Shown piece after piece: positions 25,541 through 38,490 of a DNA stretch of 64,000 nucleotides. Origin of the DNA: Trichoplax adhaerens (Eukaryota > Placozoa > Uniplacotomia > Trichoplacea > Trichoplacidae); the NCBI RefSeq assembly GCF_000150275.1, contig NW_002060949.1, forward strand, positions 2,167,836 to 2,231,835. Reading direction: 5' to 3'. Position numbers and translations under genes: made by a program. Every line of letters begins with the position of its first letter. Position 1 is the first letter of the stretch. The notes beneath the pieces are model-generated. The model was not told the origin of the DNA, searched no databases, and saw nothing but the letters and a program-made list of their open reading frames with translations.

Positions 25541-28500
25541 ATGGCTGACAACAGTCAAGATTTGGGAAAGGATTTGCCATTATCATCTAACGTTGATCAG
25601 ATATTAATCCATCATTATGTATTAAATTTGGAAATTGATTTTGATAGTCGTATTATCCATGCTTCGGTAATTCTTGTATTGCAAGAAACTAGCAAATTGA
25701 AAGCTCTCAATGTCCCATTACAGAGCATTTCTTTGGATTGTAAAGATATCAAGATTGAATCCGTTTGGGAAATTCATGACTATCCCACAACCATTATCGA
25801 TCACCTATGTTCTCCTATACCGTGCTATCAGCGTCGTCAAATGAACTCAGATCAATTTAATAAGTTATATCGATTGTCGAACGATGCCAAATTGAAAATA
25901 CGGCTCAATTATCACGTAACAAAATGGTCTATAAATATAATGCCCAAGACAGACTGTGGATACAATTTACATGAAAGACAACCTTGGCAGCCTCGATGTA
26001 TTTGCATTAATTATGAAACCAACCCTCAAGGTGGATCATTAACATGGGCTAAGGATCAGAACGAAGGGTAATCTAAATTACCTTATACTAAATACATGTA
26101 GAATAGGTCATGCAGACACTCTATTATCGTCATGTATTGTAGAATAGATATCGACAGGGTATAACTGTAAATTAATCCAGTGTTAATCCCTAATGTTACG
26201 CAAACCTTGGTAGTCCTTGTGTCTTTAGCCAAGGTGCAGCTTTCAACAATAGATCACTTTTTCCATGCCAAGATCATCCTACAATAATTGCTACGTGGCA
26301 GGCAAGTGTAAAAGTAAAGTCAAACTATACTGTGGTGATGAGTAGCAATAACGTATGGAGTGAACAAGCAGAAGGTTTGTACTCTCACTAATATACATAC
26401 ATGTATATTGATTAATTGTCATGATAATAACTTCATTCATACACGTACTTATAATTACTTTATAGATTATACGATGTTTCATCACATCATGCTTTTGCCA
26501 GTGCCCTGTTCTGTCATCGCTTTAGCTGTTGGTTCGTTTGCATCAAGTTTGATCAAGGTTGTGGACCGGCCAAACATAAACTACAATGATCAAGCTCTAA
26601 ATTCTAATTCGCATCAAAAATACACCCCTGAAAACAATCCAATAATCTGCAGAATTTACTCAGCTCCCATATTAATTGATATTGCATATGAGAAACTACT
26701 AGACTCAGCTGCTAAATACTTAGTTACTGCACAAACGATGCTACTAAGCTATCCCTTCGATAAGTTAGATATAGTTGTCTTACCGAGATGTTTTGGATGT
26801 CTTGGATTAGCAAGGTATACACTCCAACCATAAACTATTATTTTTACATTAGAATTTTAGATATTACTATATATACATTGTTAGGGTGCATAACTAAATC
26901 TTCTACATTTTAATCCAATCATGGTCAACGTTAATTTACTATGTGTTTGAATTTACATAGAGCTTTGTATTTTATATGTTATATTGTAATTTTGATTAGA
27001 TGCTCTTATTTCAGTCCTTGCTTGATTATGGTGTCTCCGTCATTGCTTCCTGGTGAAGAATGCCTTAGCTATCGATTAGCTCATGAAATTTGTCATTTCT
27101 GGTTCGGAATTCTTATTGGTCCAACAGATTGGACTGAAGAATGGTTTAGTGAAGGCTTTGCAACATATCTAGAAGACAGAGTTCATTGTAAAGCATGTTT
27201 GGTGCGTATGACCTATCATATACTCCTACGCGCTCTCTACTTCAATTAGCTTTTATAAGTTGGTTTAAATTTATTAAGTCTGCCAACCATACGGTACGTA
27301 TAAATACTAACATATTACTACGATTTGGTCCCATGCTATACAAAGATGTCCGAGCAACATACTTTAAACTATATCGAAATATGTTGTAATTTGAGATATC
27401 GCAGTCTGAAATCTGAACTTGAAAATACGGATTTATCACTTCAAGAATTACGGTAAATGGTTATTACTTGTTAGAGATATACGTAACTTCAATTGACTGT
27501 GCAGTCATTTAGCAGATGCATAGCGTATGATAATAAACTCTTGATTTCAAAAACTCTTGATTTCAAAATCTTTAGACCCAAAACAACAATGATGAATGGA
27601 AAAGGTATAGGTATAGAACTAAAGTTCAGTCTAGCGTATCACTTCAAAATGCAATTTGCAATGACGTTAAGATTTATCTATTGGAACCTTTAGATTCCGT
27701 AACTGGTATCATAAAGAGCGCATTGGAACCTGTTAAATCATTTCTGCAAGTGCATTACCTAAAGGTATAGCAGGAATAATACTATTACTTATCCTATTAA
27801 TAACTCAAATTTTTAATAAAGATATACATTTTTAGAGAGCTTTCAACAAAGTTAATTTCCTCATAGTCATCTAATGTTGTCATCTTTCTAATATTGGCCG
27901 TTCATACGTACACCCTAAGCCAAAGCTTAGGCCCTATCTTACGCTTTTAAAATTCGAGCTCACCTAATACTCCAATTTTTAAGAATCGCTTCATCCGAAA
28001 ATAATTTCAAGTTATTAAAGTTCTTGATTGGTTTTGCTAGGGATATTTTCTACTCTATTATCTGTCAAAAATTGTTGGACATAATCAATTTGATGACTAT
28101 ATACGTTCTTTCGTAAATAAATACTGTTTTCAACATGTTAATTGCAAGGTAATTTATAGAACGTGAACAACTTAATCTGGCAGTTTCTATCGTGTACTAA
28201 TATGGATTGGTTAATGAGTTTTCGATTAATTTATCCTGGTTCTTAATTTTTTATATTTTTTAGGAAGTTTTTGACCATTACTTCGATTTCTTTCCCAAGT
28301 TGAGGTTAACTAATCGTCGCATTACCTGTAATACTAATTTAAAACTAATATGAACATAATGTTATTAACAAAGTTATATTTTAAACTGTACTTTAGAAAT
28401 CAGGAAGTTACTATACGTGCTACTATTAAAGAATGGCTAGACAATGCTGGACTTCCAGAAGTAAATTTATTACAATTTAGAACACATACGCTTAAGAACT

Positions 28501-29610
28501 ATATTTTAGGATTACAAAGTCCTGATTAGGTGAACTACTTTGTTGTAGCAAATAAATCTTCAAAATTTTGAATGTATGGGAAATAAACTTTATTTGCAAG
28601 TTCATGACGAGGTATCTATCTCATAATTATTCTGCATTGTACCTAGAACTGCCGTTAATGCTTACGGATATTTAATTACATAAGAGTTTACAATTGTAAA
28701 TCTTTGAAATTTTCAGTATAAAAGGTGGATTAGATTAAATGAATATAACAGACGAAAACCTCGTCGTATCTATCGTGGCAGCCGAAAACGTCGAAAAGCC
28801 TTAGCCGATAACTTACCATCTATAGCCAATGTAAGTAATATATAAAAGCACCTTAATAATTCATAATCATGGAAAGACATAGCTATGTTTCTATTCGAAC
28901 AAGATTATTACTAGATTGTAGCAGAATGGATTTCACCGACGTCCACTTCTATAAATTTTAAAAATATTTATAGCTGCCACAATACTAATATGTTTTTTAT
29001 AATGTCTTTTTTAAAGTTATCAACCAAGCAGATTATCTTGCTTCTTGAAATGCTATTAGAAATTGAGTGTTTAACTATAACGACATTAAAGAAACTTTGC
29101 CAGTATTATCATCTTGAAAATGCAAACCCAGAAGTATCTACTTAATCTCTATTCACTTTTGGTGTTGTTTTTTGCTTTGTAGTACTGATTTTCTTTTATT
29201 GTAATACTAGATTCGTCATAGATGGTGCGAACTAGTCATTAAACATAGGTAAAATCTCTTTTTATAGTCATTTATGTATTAGTTCAAATAGTTTATACAC
29301 GCTATATTAACTGCATGTTTCATTTATTAATTATTCTAGATACATCAATGGATACAAAAACATCGAAAACTTGCTAATAGAAGATCAGGTAAGTCAATCT
29401 CTACGCTTATAACTAAATTTGTTATAACTGTTTGCCAAAGTAAGGCGTTGCAATACTAAATTATTCTTTTAACAGGGAATGGGGATATATTTATATGGAG
29501 AACTGGTCCTATACGATCTTAAAGATTTAGCCAGTAAAATTTATGTAGGTATACAACACGAAATGGATCGAGATGCTACAGCTATAGTTGCTGAACTCTT
29601 ATCGTCATAA
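25541..29610 (+). CDS. AOPEP: Aminopeptidase O (M1 zinc metallopeptidase)
   Basis: Fourteen exons: 25541-26067, 26214-26374, 26466-26814, 27015-27201, 27346-27452, about 27605-27764, 28041-28148, 28264-28304, 28397-28460, 28717-28830, 29029-29133, 29211-29248, 29340-29388 and 29476-29610. The sum is 2145 nt (714 aa). Catalytic zinc motif HEICH with Glu 18 residues later (HExxH-x18-E, about His369, Glu370, His373, Glu392) in a WTEEWFSEGFATYLED context. The canonical GAMEN loop is replaced, as in vertebrate AOPEP. C-terminal matches include GYFLLYYLSKIVG, IRHRWCELVIKH and GIYLYGELVLYD. A basic stretch near residues 575-595 (RRKPRR...SRKRRK) resembles the nuclear/nucleolar signal of the mammalian protein. 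AOPEP family enzymes remove N-terminal residues from small peptides. The exon 6 acceptor is the only weak border; the alternative at about 27611 also keeps frame. Confidence 0.95.
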
Positions 29611-31560
29611 TTTATTTCTCCTATGTCTGAGAGTACTATCAATATTTTATTCGATACATTTAAGAAACGTTAAGATGTATAGTTTAAATTATCATAATAT
29701 GATACTTTATGTCATGCCAATTCTAATAATAAGGAATTTAGGTAATAAATGCTTATGTATACGTTTGAAAATCGATTAAACTTAGAGTGGTTGCTATACA
29801 GAAGCTGATGACATCTCTATATGTATAACAAAATTTTTAATGTATGCTGTTCATTACATACCGTAGCAAAAGATCAAAAGGCATATGCTTGATACTTGTT
29901 TTTCAGGAGTGTTGATTTAAAGAAATAGTTTTACTATTTTTGATACTATGCCTGGGTTTGTCTAGACTCAAACAATTAGCCTATGCTGAGTATTTAATAA
30001 TGCATTAAGCTACTGAATTAAATGCAATAGCAGCTGCTCTTAGTTAATTCTCGATAAATACTTATTTTGATACAGTTTGTTTTTTAACCGTAAATATTGG
30101 GTAAGGATTGGTATTCGATAAAAGTTATGCAACGGAGCCTCTGTCTAGAATAATGGGTCTTGTAAGTCGATAGTAGTTTTGCAACAGTATCTATACTGAT
30201 TGATTGGGGATATATAGTAATGGCATTATTTACCACTGGTTTTAGACATCAGACTATTGAGTTAGATAGGATATTGATTCGTTCCCTGTTTAAATAATGA
30301 TCACCACTAAATGGTGCTCCACAATATCTATACGTATCTATTGACTACATCACTTTATAGAATATGCTTATACCGATAATGATTTCACGCTAAATGAACT
30401 ATTATTTACTGAGATATTTACATATATTTGAATAGCAGAACTTACTTCAGGATATTTTGTATTTATGCTACTAGCAATATATCACTTCACAATAATTTAA
30501 GCTATCTCTTTATTAAAGCTATTCATGTAATAGTAACTTGCAAAAAGGCTTATAATATATGAAATATTGACATAAACATCCATATAACTCAATCTAATCG
30601 CTTATATAAGCTATACATTAATCCACTAGAAACATATGAGAATATTTAGGATATGTAGAAAGTTAACAAACGCGAGATGTTGCTATACCAGTCGTAAACG
30701 CCCATATTCTAATTTGTCCGAAGCACAGTCAAATTTGGTGCTTCCATTTCCGATATTATAAAGAAGGCAATTTGTACTCCCTATGTGGTCTGTCTACTCC
30801 AAAACAAAAAGTTATTGTTGTAGTAGTAAGAAAATCGTGGTGGTAATGGCAATATTATATTCTAGCAGAGTACCGCAGAGACATGGCGACACCACTAATT
30901 AAGAATAACGTCAAAATACTACATATATGTATAGGTGAACTTATATCAGTGTTAAGAATATTTTGATAGAAAATATCAAGAAGTACTGTGAATGCAGCCT
31001 AGATAATGATGTTACAGACTGGCTTTGATTGTATTGATGTTAATTATTTGCTATAGTACGGTACTTAGGCAGGAAAATGTTAAGTAAGTAGGAGAAATAA
31101 CTCCACCGGCTAGTCTTAACTGAAAGGAACTTAGTCATAGGTTATAATTGCTGCCCTTCTTTCTCTTAATAATTTAAAGTATAGTGCACTCGAAGTACCA
31201 CTTATTAACTTCTCATTAATCAAGCAAAACATTATGATACAAATATAACGAACTAAAATCAATGTAATCGACTTTCATCCGTTACAATCGCTGTTCTTCT
31301 CCTTTGATAGTTTGAAATTAACATCTGAAAGTACTGCTAACTTATTCGTAACCAATTTCGATCGCTTCCCTTAAAGTTATTATTCAATAAAAAAGCAGAT
31401 CTACCAATATAGTCCTTATAAAGAAACGCTAACGCAACATTGTGTAGTAACAATTAGACCAACTTCATTAACTTTTCAATATCAGCCTTTAATCACTTGG
31501 AATATCTACTATAGGTTTACTTTTTAGATCAATTTATACCATAACAACTTGGATTATATC
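29611..31560. other. Intergenic, AOPEP to UROD copy A
   Basis: About 1.95 kb between two plus-strand genes. It should contain the AOPEP 3' UTR and the UROD promoter. No ORF of interest, repeat or clear promoter motif was seen. Confidence 0.5.
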
Positions 31561-34500
31561 ATGATTTCGGATCAAGATTTATGTAAAGTTCGCGATCACT
31601 ACCCTCCACTCAAAAATGATCTTATTTTACGTGTAGCCCGTGGCCAACATACCGAAGTTATTCCCGTGTGGACGATGAGGCAAGCGGGTCGCTATTTACC
31701 TGGTGAGAATGTTTACGAAGCATGCAATATCGAATACTAACTACTGTTATTATGTGGAGTTCTACGTTGATATCTTCATTAGCTTTTATCGCGTCATGTT
31801 TTAAGATATTTGATACTTTTTGCTATGCAAAGTAGCATAGTAAACATTAGCTTGGATTCTTATTAACAGTTACTTGCCTTATTTGAAGAGATTAATAATA
31901 TAATCTGAAGAAAGAGACTAATCTTTTCCATACCATCACAGAGTTTAATATTCTATTTATGTTCATAGTACAGGGGAAGATTCAATAAATAGTTGTCACA
32001 AACGATAATGTATATACGATATAGAGCTAAAACTAAGAATTTTGTCACAAAATCTTGCGATAAAGACTTTTCCATTTATTACTTGGAATAAACATATTCG
32101 AAATCTTAATATTAACGAATTTTCAGTGATTAGTTAATCATCATCAGCAATGTTTGGTTGATATATATGTAGCCAAATTACTACCGTAACTTATTAAAGG
32201 GTTTGATTTCATTACCTTCTGATGCTTAATAGCGTTTATATATTTTGACTAGAGTTTAGAGAAGTCAGGAGTCAAAATGACTTTTTCACTGTTTGTAGAA
32301 CTCCATCTTTGGCATGCGAAGTTACTTTACAGGTAAATGGAAAGGGCTTTGCTCTATTTTATGCAACTCCAATCGCGATACAATACATTATGTGCAACGT
32401 TAAAATATTCATCGTGAAATTTCTATAGTAGATTTATGAGAATGTTTATTTAATGTCAATATCTATAGTAGTATTCATTTTAACAAATTGTAGATTCGTA
32501 GGTGCAAGATTATAGAGACTTCATAGTGCATATGTTGAATTAGCACAGAGAAATAAAACATAGCAATCGATCATTGCCGAGTTAATTAAGCAACTATGTA
32601 ACAAAATTCCATGGCTTTCTTCCTTTATTAGCCAATCAGGAGATTTAACTTAGATGCTGCCATTATCTTTTCGGACATTCTAGTAGTTCCTCAGGTAATA
32701 CCATTCTATCTTAGTGTAGTATAATAAAGAACTATCATGACATCTATGGCTGTTAGGCTGTTATATGTAGTAATCTCAATATATAGAAAATCCAAATTGA
32801 TAGTTTCTCTAATTGATTAAACATAAGTAAATCAGTAATAACAGCCTGATGTTACGTATCTTAGGCTTTAGGGATGAATATTGAAATGATACCTGGCAAA
32901 GTAAGGGAGGCAAAATGTCCTATTTTACTTTCAATTATAATTCGTATAAGTACCGTAATCAGAGTAGTTACATACAATTAATTATTTATACTGTCGTATG
33001 CATGGATATGTAGGGCCCCATTTTTACAAGTCCACTCGAATCTCCAGACGATTTAAAGGTTTTTTTATTTTTGATCTATTTCAAGTTTCTATTCTATTAA
33101 CAGCAAATTGTTCAGCAAACAAGTTGTAACTTAATATAAACTATAATTTAGAAATATTAAACTATCGTAACTAAATGACATGTGGTATTACTCAATATTT
33201 ACTCATATCTTAGGAATTAGATAGGAATATAGACGTGGATGAGAGACTTGGCTATGTCTTTGACGCTATTACATTAACTAGACATAAACTCAAAGGTCAA
33301 GTGCCATTGATTGGATTTGCTGGAGGACCTGTAAGACAACTATATCTACTCTTCTATCGATATTAATGAGTGATTAGTAATATTTAGATTCATCCTAGTA
33401 ACAATTGCTAGTTTATGTTGTAGTGGACATTAATGGCGTATATGATAGAAGGCGGTGGTAGTTCTACAATGTCTAAGGCAAAAAAGTGGCTATATCGCTA
33501 TGAAGAAGCAAGTCATCAGCTCCTTCGCCTTCTAGTCGATGTAATTGTAGAGTATCTTGTTGGCCAAGTCAAGGCTGGAGCGCAGGTAGTACATGATACA
33601 ATGATAATTTTACATTATTTAGTCCAAATTTAAGATGAAAGCTTAAATTCCTTCCGTAGCTTCTTCAGGTTTTTGAATCCCATGCCGGAATCCTCGGTCC
33701 AGATATGTTTGATAAATACTCCCTAACTTATTTGCAGCAAATATGTCAAAAAGTAAAGCACAACTTGGAAGCAGCTAAACTTGAGGTTGTGCCTATGGTA
33801 TGTAGTTACTTATTAGGCTTTGACAATACAGATAAAAAATTTAAAAAGTCATAAAGTTCGCTATTGCATGTTTCAGATTGTGTTTGCCAAGGGAGCGCAT
33901 TATGCGCTTCATCAGTTATCTAACATTGGTTATGACGTAGTTGGTATGGATTGGACAATTGATCCTGAAGTAGCAAGGTAAAATATAAGATTTATTTTAC
34001 TATAGCAGTAGTCGGATGGAGATATCAAGCATTTTATGACTGCACTGTATATTTCATATATCGCATAGAACATAAATTTAAAGAATATTTTAGATTATAT
34101 CAGATACTCGAAATTAATTAAAGCCTAAATAAACGGGTATACAAGTACGCCAAGTAATAATAAAGATTACTTTGAGACAGAGATCCAAACAATTCGTTAT
34201 TTTTATAATCAAAATTACATTGAAGCTTTTTTGATATAATCAACAGAAATAAAATAGGCCATGAAGTAACAATTCAAGGCAATCTTGATCCATGTACTTT
34301 GTATGCTAGCAAGGTTAGTTATAATTTCAATTTACTATTTATTGCATATGTTGTATGCAGATAACTATTAAGACATATAGAAGAAACGATATTACGTTTG
34401 AATAAACTACTTAGCGTCAGTCCGCTGATAAGTTATCAGCGCTGCTAAATTCATATTTCTATTTTACTTTATAGACTGAACTCGAAGAAAAAATACAAAA

Positions 34501-34636
34501 GATGGTTAAAAAATTTGGCGCTCAACGTTACATTGCTAATTTAGGACATGGAATTTATCCAGACGCTGAACCAGCGCAATTAGATTTTTTTGTAAGAACC
34601 GTACATGAATATTCCAAAAAACTTACAAACACCTAA
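31561..34636 (+). CDS. UROD: Uroporphyrinogen decarboxylase, copy A
   Basis: Eleven exons: 31561-31702, 32253-32332, 32632-32694, 32865-32900, 33014-33058, 33214-33330, 33424-33585, 33660-33797, 33877-33977, 34247-34313 and 34475-34636. They total 1113 nt (370 aa; human UROD is 367). The enzyme removes four acetate carboxyls from uroporphyrinogen III to give coproporphyrinogen III, the fifth heme-synthesis step, in the cytosol. Catalytic and substrate residues are present: MRQAGRYLP (Arg40, Arg44), IIFSDIL (Asp89), [13 protein letters not shown] (Tyr167), FESHAG (Ser222) and NLGHGIYPD (His342). [10 protein letters not shown] and [11 protein letters not shown] also match. Exon 1 starts at the ATG; an upstream in-frame TTG is not used. 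The 3' end lies 232 bp from the CLCC1 stop on the other strand. A paralogue with the same exon lengths lies at 49738-53225. Confidence 0.97.
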
Positions 34637-34868
34637 CGCAGAAGTCTAGATTTGTGATTAACTAAGGAGTGGTATTTACAATATAAATTTTGGCCTCGAA
34701 GAGCGTATCTTATCACACTTGTTTATACCTTAAATTAAACAATTGCATTAAAAGGGGAAGCGAACAAATTCGATACATCAATATACTGCATTACATAAAG
34801 TTTCCAGGTTGCAGTATCAACAGTAATATCAATGCTTTTGCTACACGTTTAGGTATGATATAGCAGTA

Positions 34869-37305
34869 TTACTCATCACTAGAAATAGTCCTTATTATTT
34901 CAAATGTGCCGCATTTTTGCTCTGCTTCCCAATCAGTTTGTGATTTACTTAAGTCGATATAATCGTTTTTTTGCACTGGAGAATTCTTTACCTGCGACGA
35001 AATTTAATTTTAAAAACGGAATATATCCATAATAATATATCTATAGCTTACTTGAGGCGAATATGAATTGCATTTATTACATACCGTCAATATTGTATCA
35101 GATGCTTTCCGATCAATTTTGATTAACATTTGCTATAAAAGAAAAGAAAGATGTTAATAATAAAAGAGCTAGGACGCACTAGATATAAGTAATTTACTCA
35201 CTGATTGTATTTGAAGTTTCTTATTTTGCTTTTCAAGTTCTGCCTCCATTGAGTTCAATTGCTTCTTAATCGGATCAGGTAGCTCGATATGGCTATTTCT
35301 TTTTATATTAGTAAGCATCCGTATAGCAATTACAATGCATGCAATCGGAAGTAGTGAGACTACAATAATAACAAAAATGAAAACTATTGCTATTACTGGC
35401 TGCCATAGAGGTGGAATTTTTCCTAGCAGTGGCGAAAATGATTCACCCATCAATTCAATCAAGATTCGAAAGTACTCAAATGTAGATCCCCATATACAAG
35501 ACCACAATGCCTATCGTACAGATAGCAACGATAAAAAAAGAGGCAAATAGAGTTAACTGACGTTATCAAGTATAGTTACAATTATAATTACGGTATATAT
35601 TATCATTAATACAGGAAATCTGATAGATTACTACGCACGTAATAAGCAGGGGTAATATATTTGAGCGTTCGAGAATTGTAGACATTTAATACCATCATGC
35701 GGTGTGTTAACATATAGAAATTATTTAATGAATTTAGAGTAATTACTCAATAAATGACAATTCTAAATATTCCGTTGTAAATACTTGACCTTAGACCAGC
35801 AAATAGAGTAGTTTCGGAATAATTTAATTAAATCAACTCTGCTTGCTAAAGTCCTAGGACAGAGCAAGAGTCCTTGAAATGGGATTTGTTATTTTGTGGA
35901 CATCATTTATAGCATGTGCACAGTACCATAGAACTAGCAATCATTTTGAAATAAATATTTAAGATGTTTTGACTAAAAGTACCGGTATACTGTAGATAGG
36001 TAAAGGTAGGGTGATAATAATTTATTAATTACGGGGCAGAATTAGCAGTCGAGAACAATGAGTCATTATGCTGAGCATTTGCAAGAACCTGTTGCAGAAA
36101 TATGCTACTGGATTAGGATTTAAAGTAATAACTGTAGAGCAATGTCTAGGTACCAGTACCTTGTTAGGTGTGACATCAAGAAGAGCATCTTTCATTACGT
36201 ATTTCATATTATCGGCGCAGGGATCACTGGAAACGAATAAAAATTCATACATATACTTTCCGATAGTGCCTGCAAAGGATCGTTTTAGCTCTGCTTCGCG
36301 ATATCTTCGGCACTCAGTCTCTAGGCGTGAATTCAGTAAACTTTTACCTATAGCTTCTTTATATAATCGTAGCCATTCCCAAGGCCAACTGAGTATGAGG
36401 CCAAAAACAATAAAGTAAACTACTAATGATATATAATTACCACGACAAAGAAGGAGGATAGTTGAAAATATTGCTGCAAGAACTATCAGCAATACAACTT
36501 CAGACTTTACGTAAGAGTCAAGCATAAAACCGGAGTCTACATTAACAAATGAGAATGATTGTGGTTGTGTCCTGTCGACGATAATATTCATAATTTCATC
36601 AACACGATCTAGGTTACTGATATCGTCAATTAGCATTTCGAGTGATAGAATTTCCGATGTTTTGATGGAAACTGATAGTGTAACCTCTTCATTCGTAGTA
36701 TTTATTTTTTTAAGAACATTTATTAGGCGTTTAACAAAAGTTTGATAATAATTTGAATGCAAATATTGATTGAGAGCTGCTTGCTTGTTTAGTGGATTAC
36801 GATTACGTGAAGGTGAGTCTATATTTAAATCTGATTTGATGGATTGATCGTCAATAATGTTTAATTTATTATCTAAATGATTAGCATCTGCATGTCTATT
36901 TCCTTCCAGCTTGATTGGTTGATGGTTAGTTGCTTTGAAGTTATTATTTTTAAGATCATTTGAAGTAGAATCCTGTTGCCTATTTCTTGAGATCTTTGTT
37001 GATTGATCGTTGATTGCCTTGACATTATTTTTGACATCATTTTCAGGTGAACCTTTGAGCTCTAAATTTTTGACAGCAACATGTGCAAATTTATCTCCTT
37101 TAGCTGTATAATCAGCAATACCATCAAATTCATTATCTAAATTATCCCAAATTGGTTTATTTTTCACCTGTGATTCAACTAATTGCTGATTGATAGTATC
37201 GAAGTCGTTGTCTAATGATGGTACTTTCAATTCATCGTCAGCAATAGATTGTTGAGGCAAGCCACAAATTATAGTGAATAAAAACAATCGATGGAATAAC
37301 ATCAT
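34869..37305 (-). CDS. CLCC1: Chloride channel CLIC-like 1 (CLCC1) homologue
   Basis: Four exons: 37305-36160, 35510-35202, 35132-35085 and 34991-34869; 1626 nt, 541 aa. The start at 37305 gives a signal peptide (MMLFHRLFLFTIICGLP, about residues 1-20); an upstream in-frame Met at 37356 would bury it. A low-complexity luminal region is followed by NQYLHSNYYQTFVKRL, matching the RYLNKIL region of CLCC1. Three hydrophobic segments lie at about 265-287, 290-312 and 418-443. Between the second and third are WPWEWLRLYKEA and DPCADNMKYVMKDALLDVTPNKAL, matching human WNWMYLYKLA and [20 protein letters not shown]. CLCC1 is an ER-membrane protein reported as an anion channel in ER ion homeostasis. The tail (exons 3-4) is short and lacks the long disordered vertebrate C-terminus. 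Confidence 0.9.
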
Positions 37306-38490
37306 TGCTTTGTGTCCAAAAGTTAAATTTGAACAGATAATATAGGCTATCGTCAAGAATTACTACCCTACCGAGATATTCGCACAGATGCAATACGCTG
37401 TAATAGAATGTTCTATTCGAGCTAGATGCCGCTTTTGAAGTATTACCAGTTTAGCCTAATTGAATAATTCACTGGCGAGGAGTGCTGCTGCAATGATATA
37501 ATCTTCGTGTCAGCAACAACGGATGGTTCTTGTCTTGACTATCTTGTAGAAGATACTATAGGGAGTAAATTTACAGGCCACGAGAGATATCATTAGCCAT
37601 AGATAGTCCTGAATGAAGTGATGAATAAAGCTATAACAGGTTATAACAATAATCTATCCGAGATTGCCCTGAATACGCTCTTGATTAATGAATTTTAATC
37701 AATGTTCTTCGAACGCCATTGCCACTCCATCAAGCTGCTTGGGCAAAATGTGTTGATTAGTATGATAGAAAAGTTAGTTTAGTACACGAAACTATAGACT
37801 GTGTGTTAGCATTCTTGCAAAAAAACGTATAGCGATAGTAGAGCATGTTATATATCGTGGGTTTACGCTATGGAGTATCTCTCTTGCGACACAGTACAAA
37901 CCATTACAGTACAATATACTGTAAAAGGGGCAAGGAATTCACACAGTGACATTAGTTTTGGTAGGATAATGTCGGTTAACAAGGTTGTGTCGTATTTGCG
38001 CTGCCACTACAGTCTATGTTATATAAATCGTAACAATGAATGCGCTGTATCTGTGATGTTTGTTCTACTGGCAAAAACGATGCCACCTTACTTACAGTTG
38101 AAAGTGGTCGCTACACGTGACATTATTTCAAATCTTTTTTTTTTGCACTGTAGACTGGCGAGTGAAAGTAGTGTCACCCTTATAACAGTGTATTCAATAC
38201 ATCTTGCGACATTACTTTTGTTGCTAAGTACTACAGTATTGAATGTACTAGCGGTAAGGCAGTCCATGATGCAATCATCCAATAGGAAAAAATTTCAGCC
38301 TTTCAAGACTCTTACTAATACCTATCTCAGGATCGGCTGTATGAGTAGTCCTGTCGCAGACGCCAAGATGCACCTAGATCGAAGCTTTTTGACCATTTTT
38401 ACCCCTCGCATCAAGCGGCTACGCGACTGCGTTTTCACAGTTACTTAGACTGGCGTCGAGGTAGGATTGCAAGATTAAAGACAAGGAAAC
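37306..38490. promoter_or_regulatory. Divergent intergenic region between CLCC1 and ATP5F1D
   Basis: A 1.2-kb head-to-head spacer that must hold both promoters. A 192-codon ORF on the plus strand (37870-38448) has no family signature and ends just before the ATP5F1D start, so I regard it as chance. No clear TATA or CCAAT arrangement was recognised. Confidence 0.5.

Noticed and set aside
36068-36418. 116-codon plus-strand ORF
   Set aside because: Antisense to CLCC1 exon 1, which is supported by membrane segments and conserved motifs.
37870-38448. 192-codon plus-strand ORF
   Set aside because: Lies in the divergent promoter region. It has no domain, no homologous motif and odd composition, and nothing suggests it is translated.
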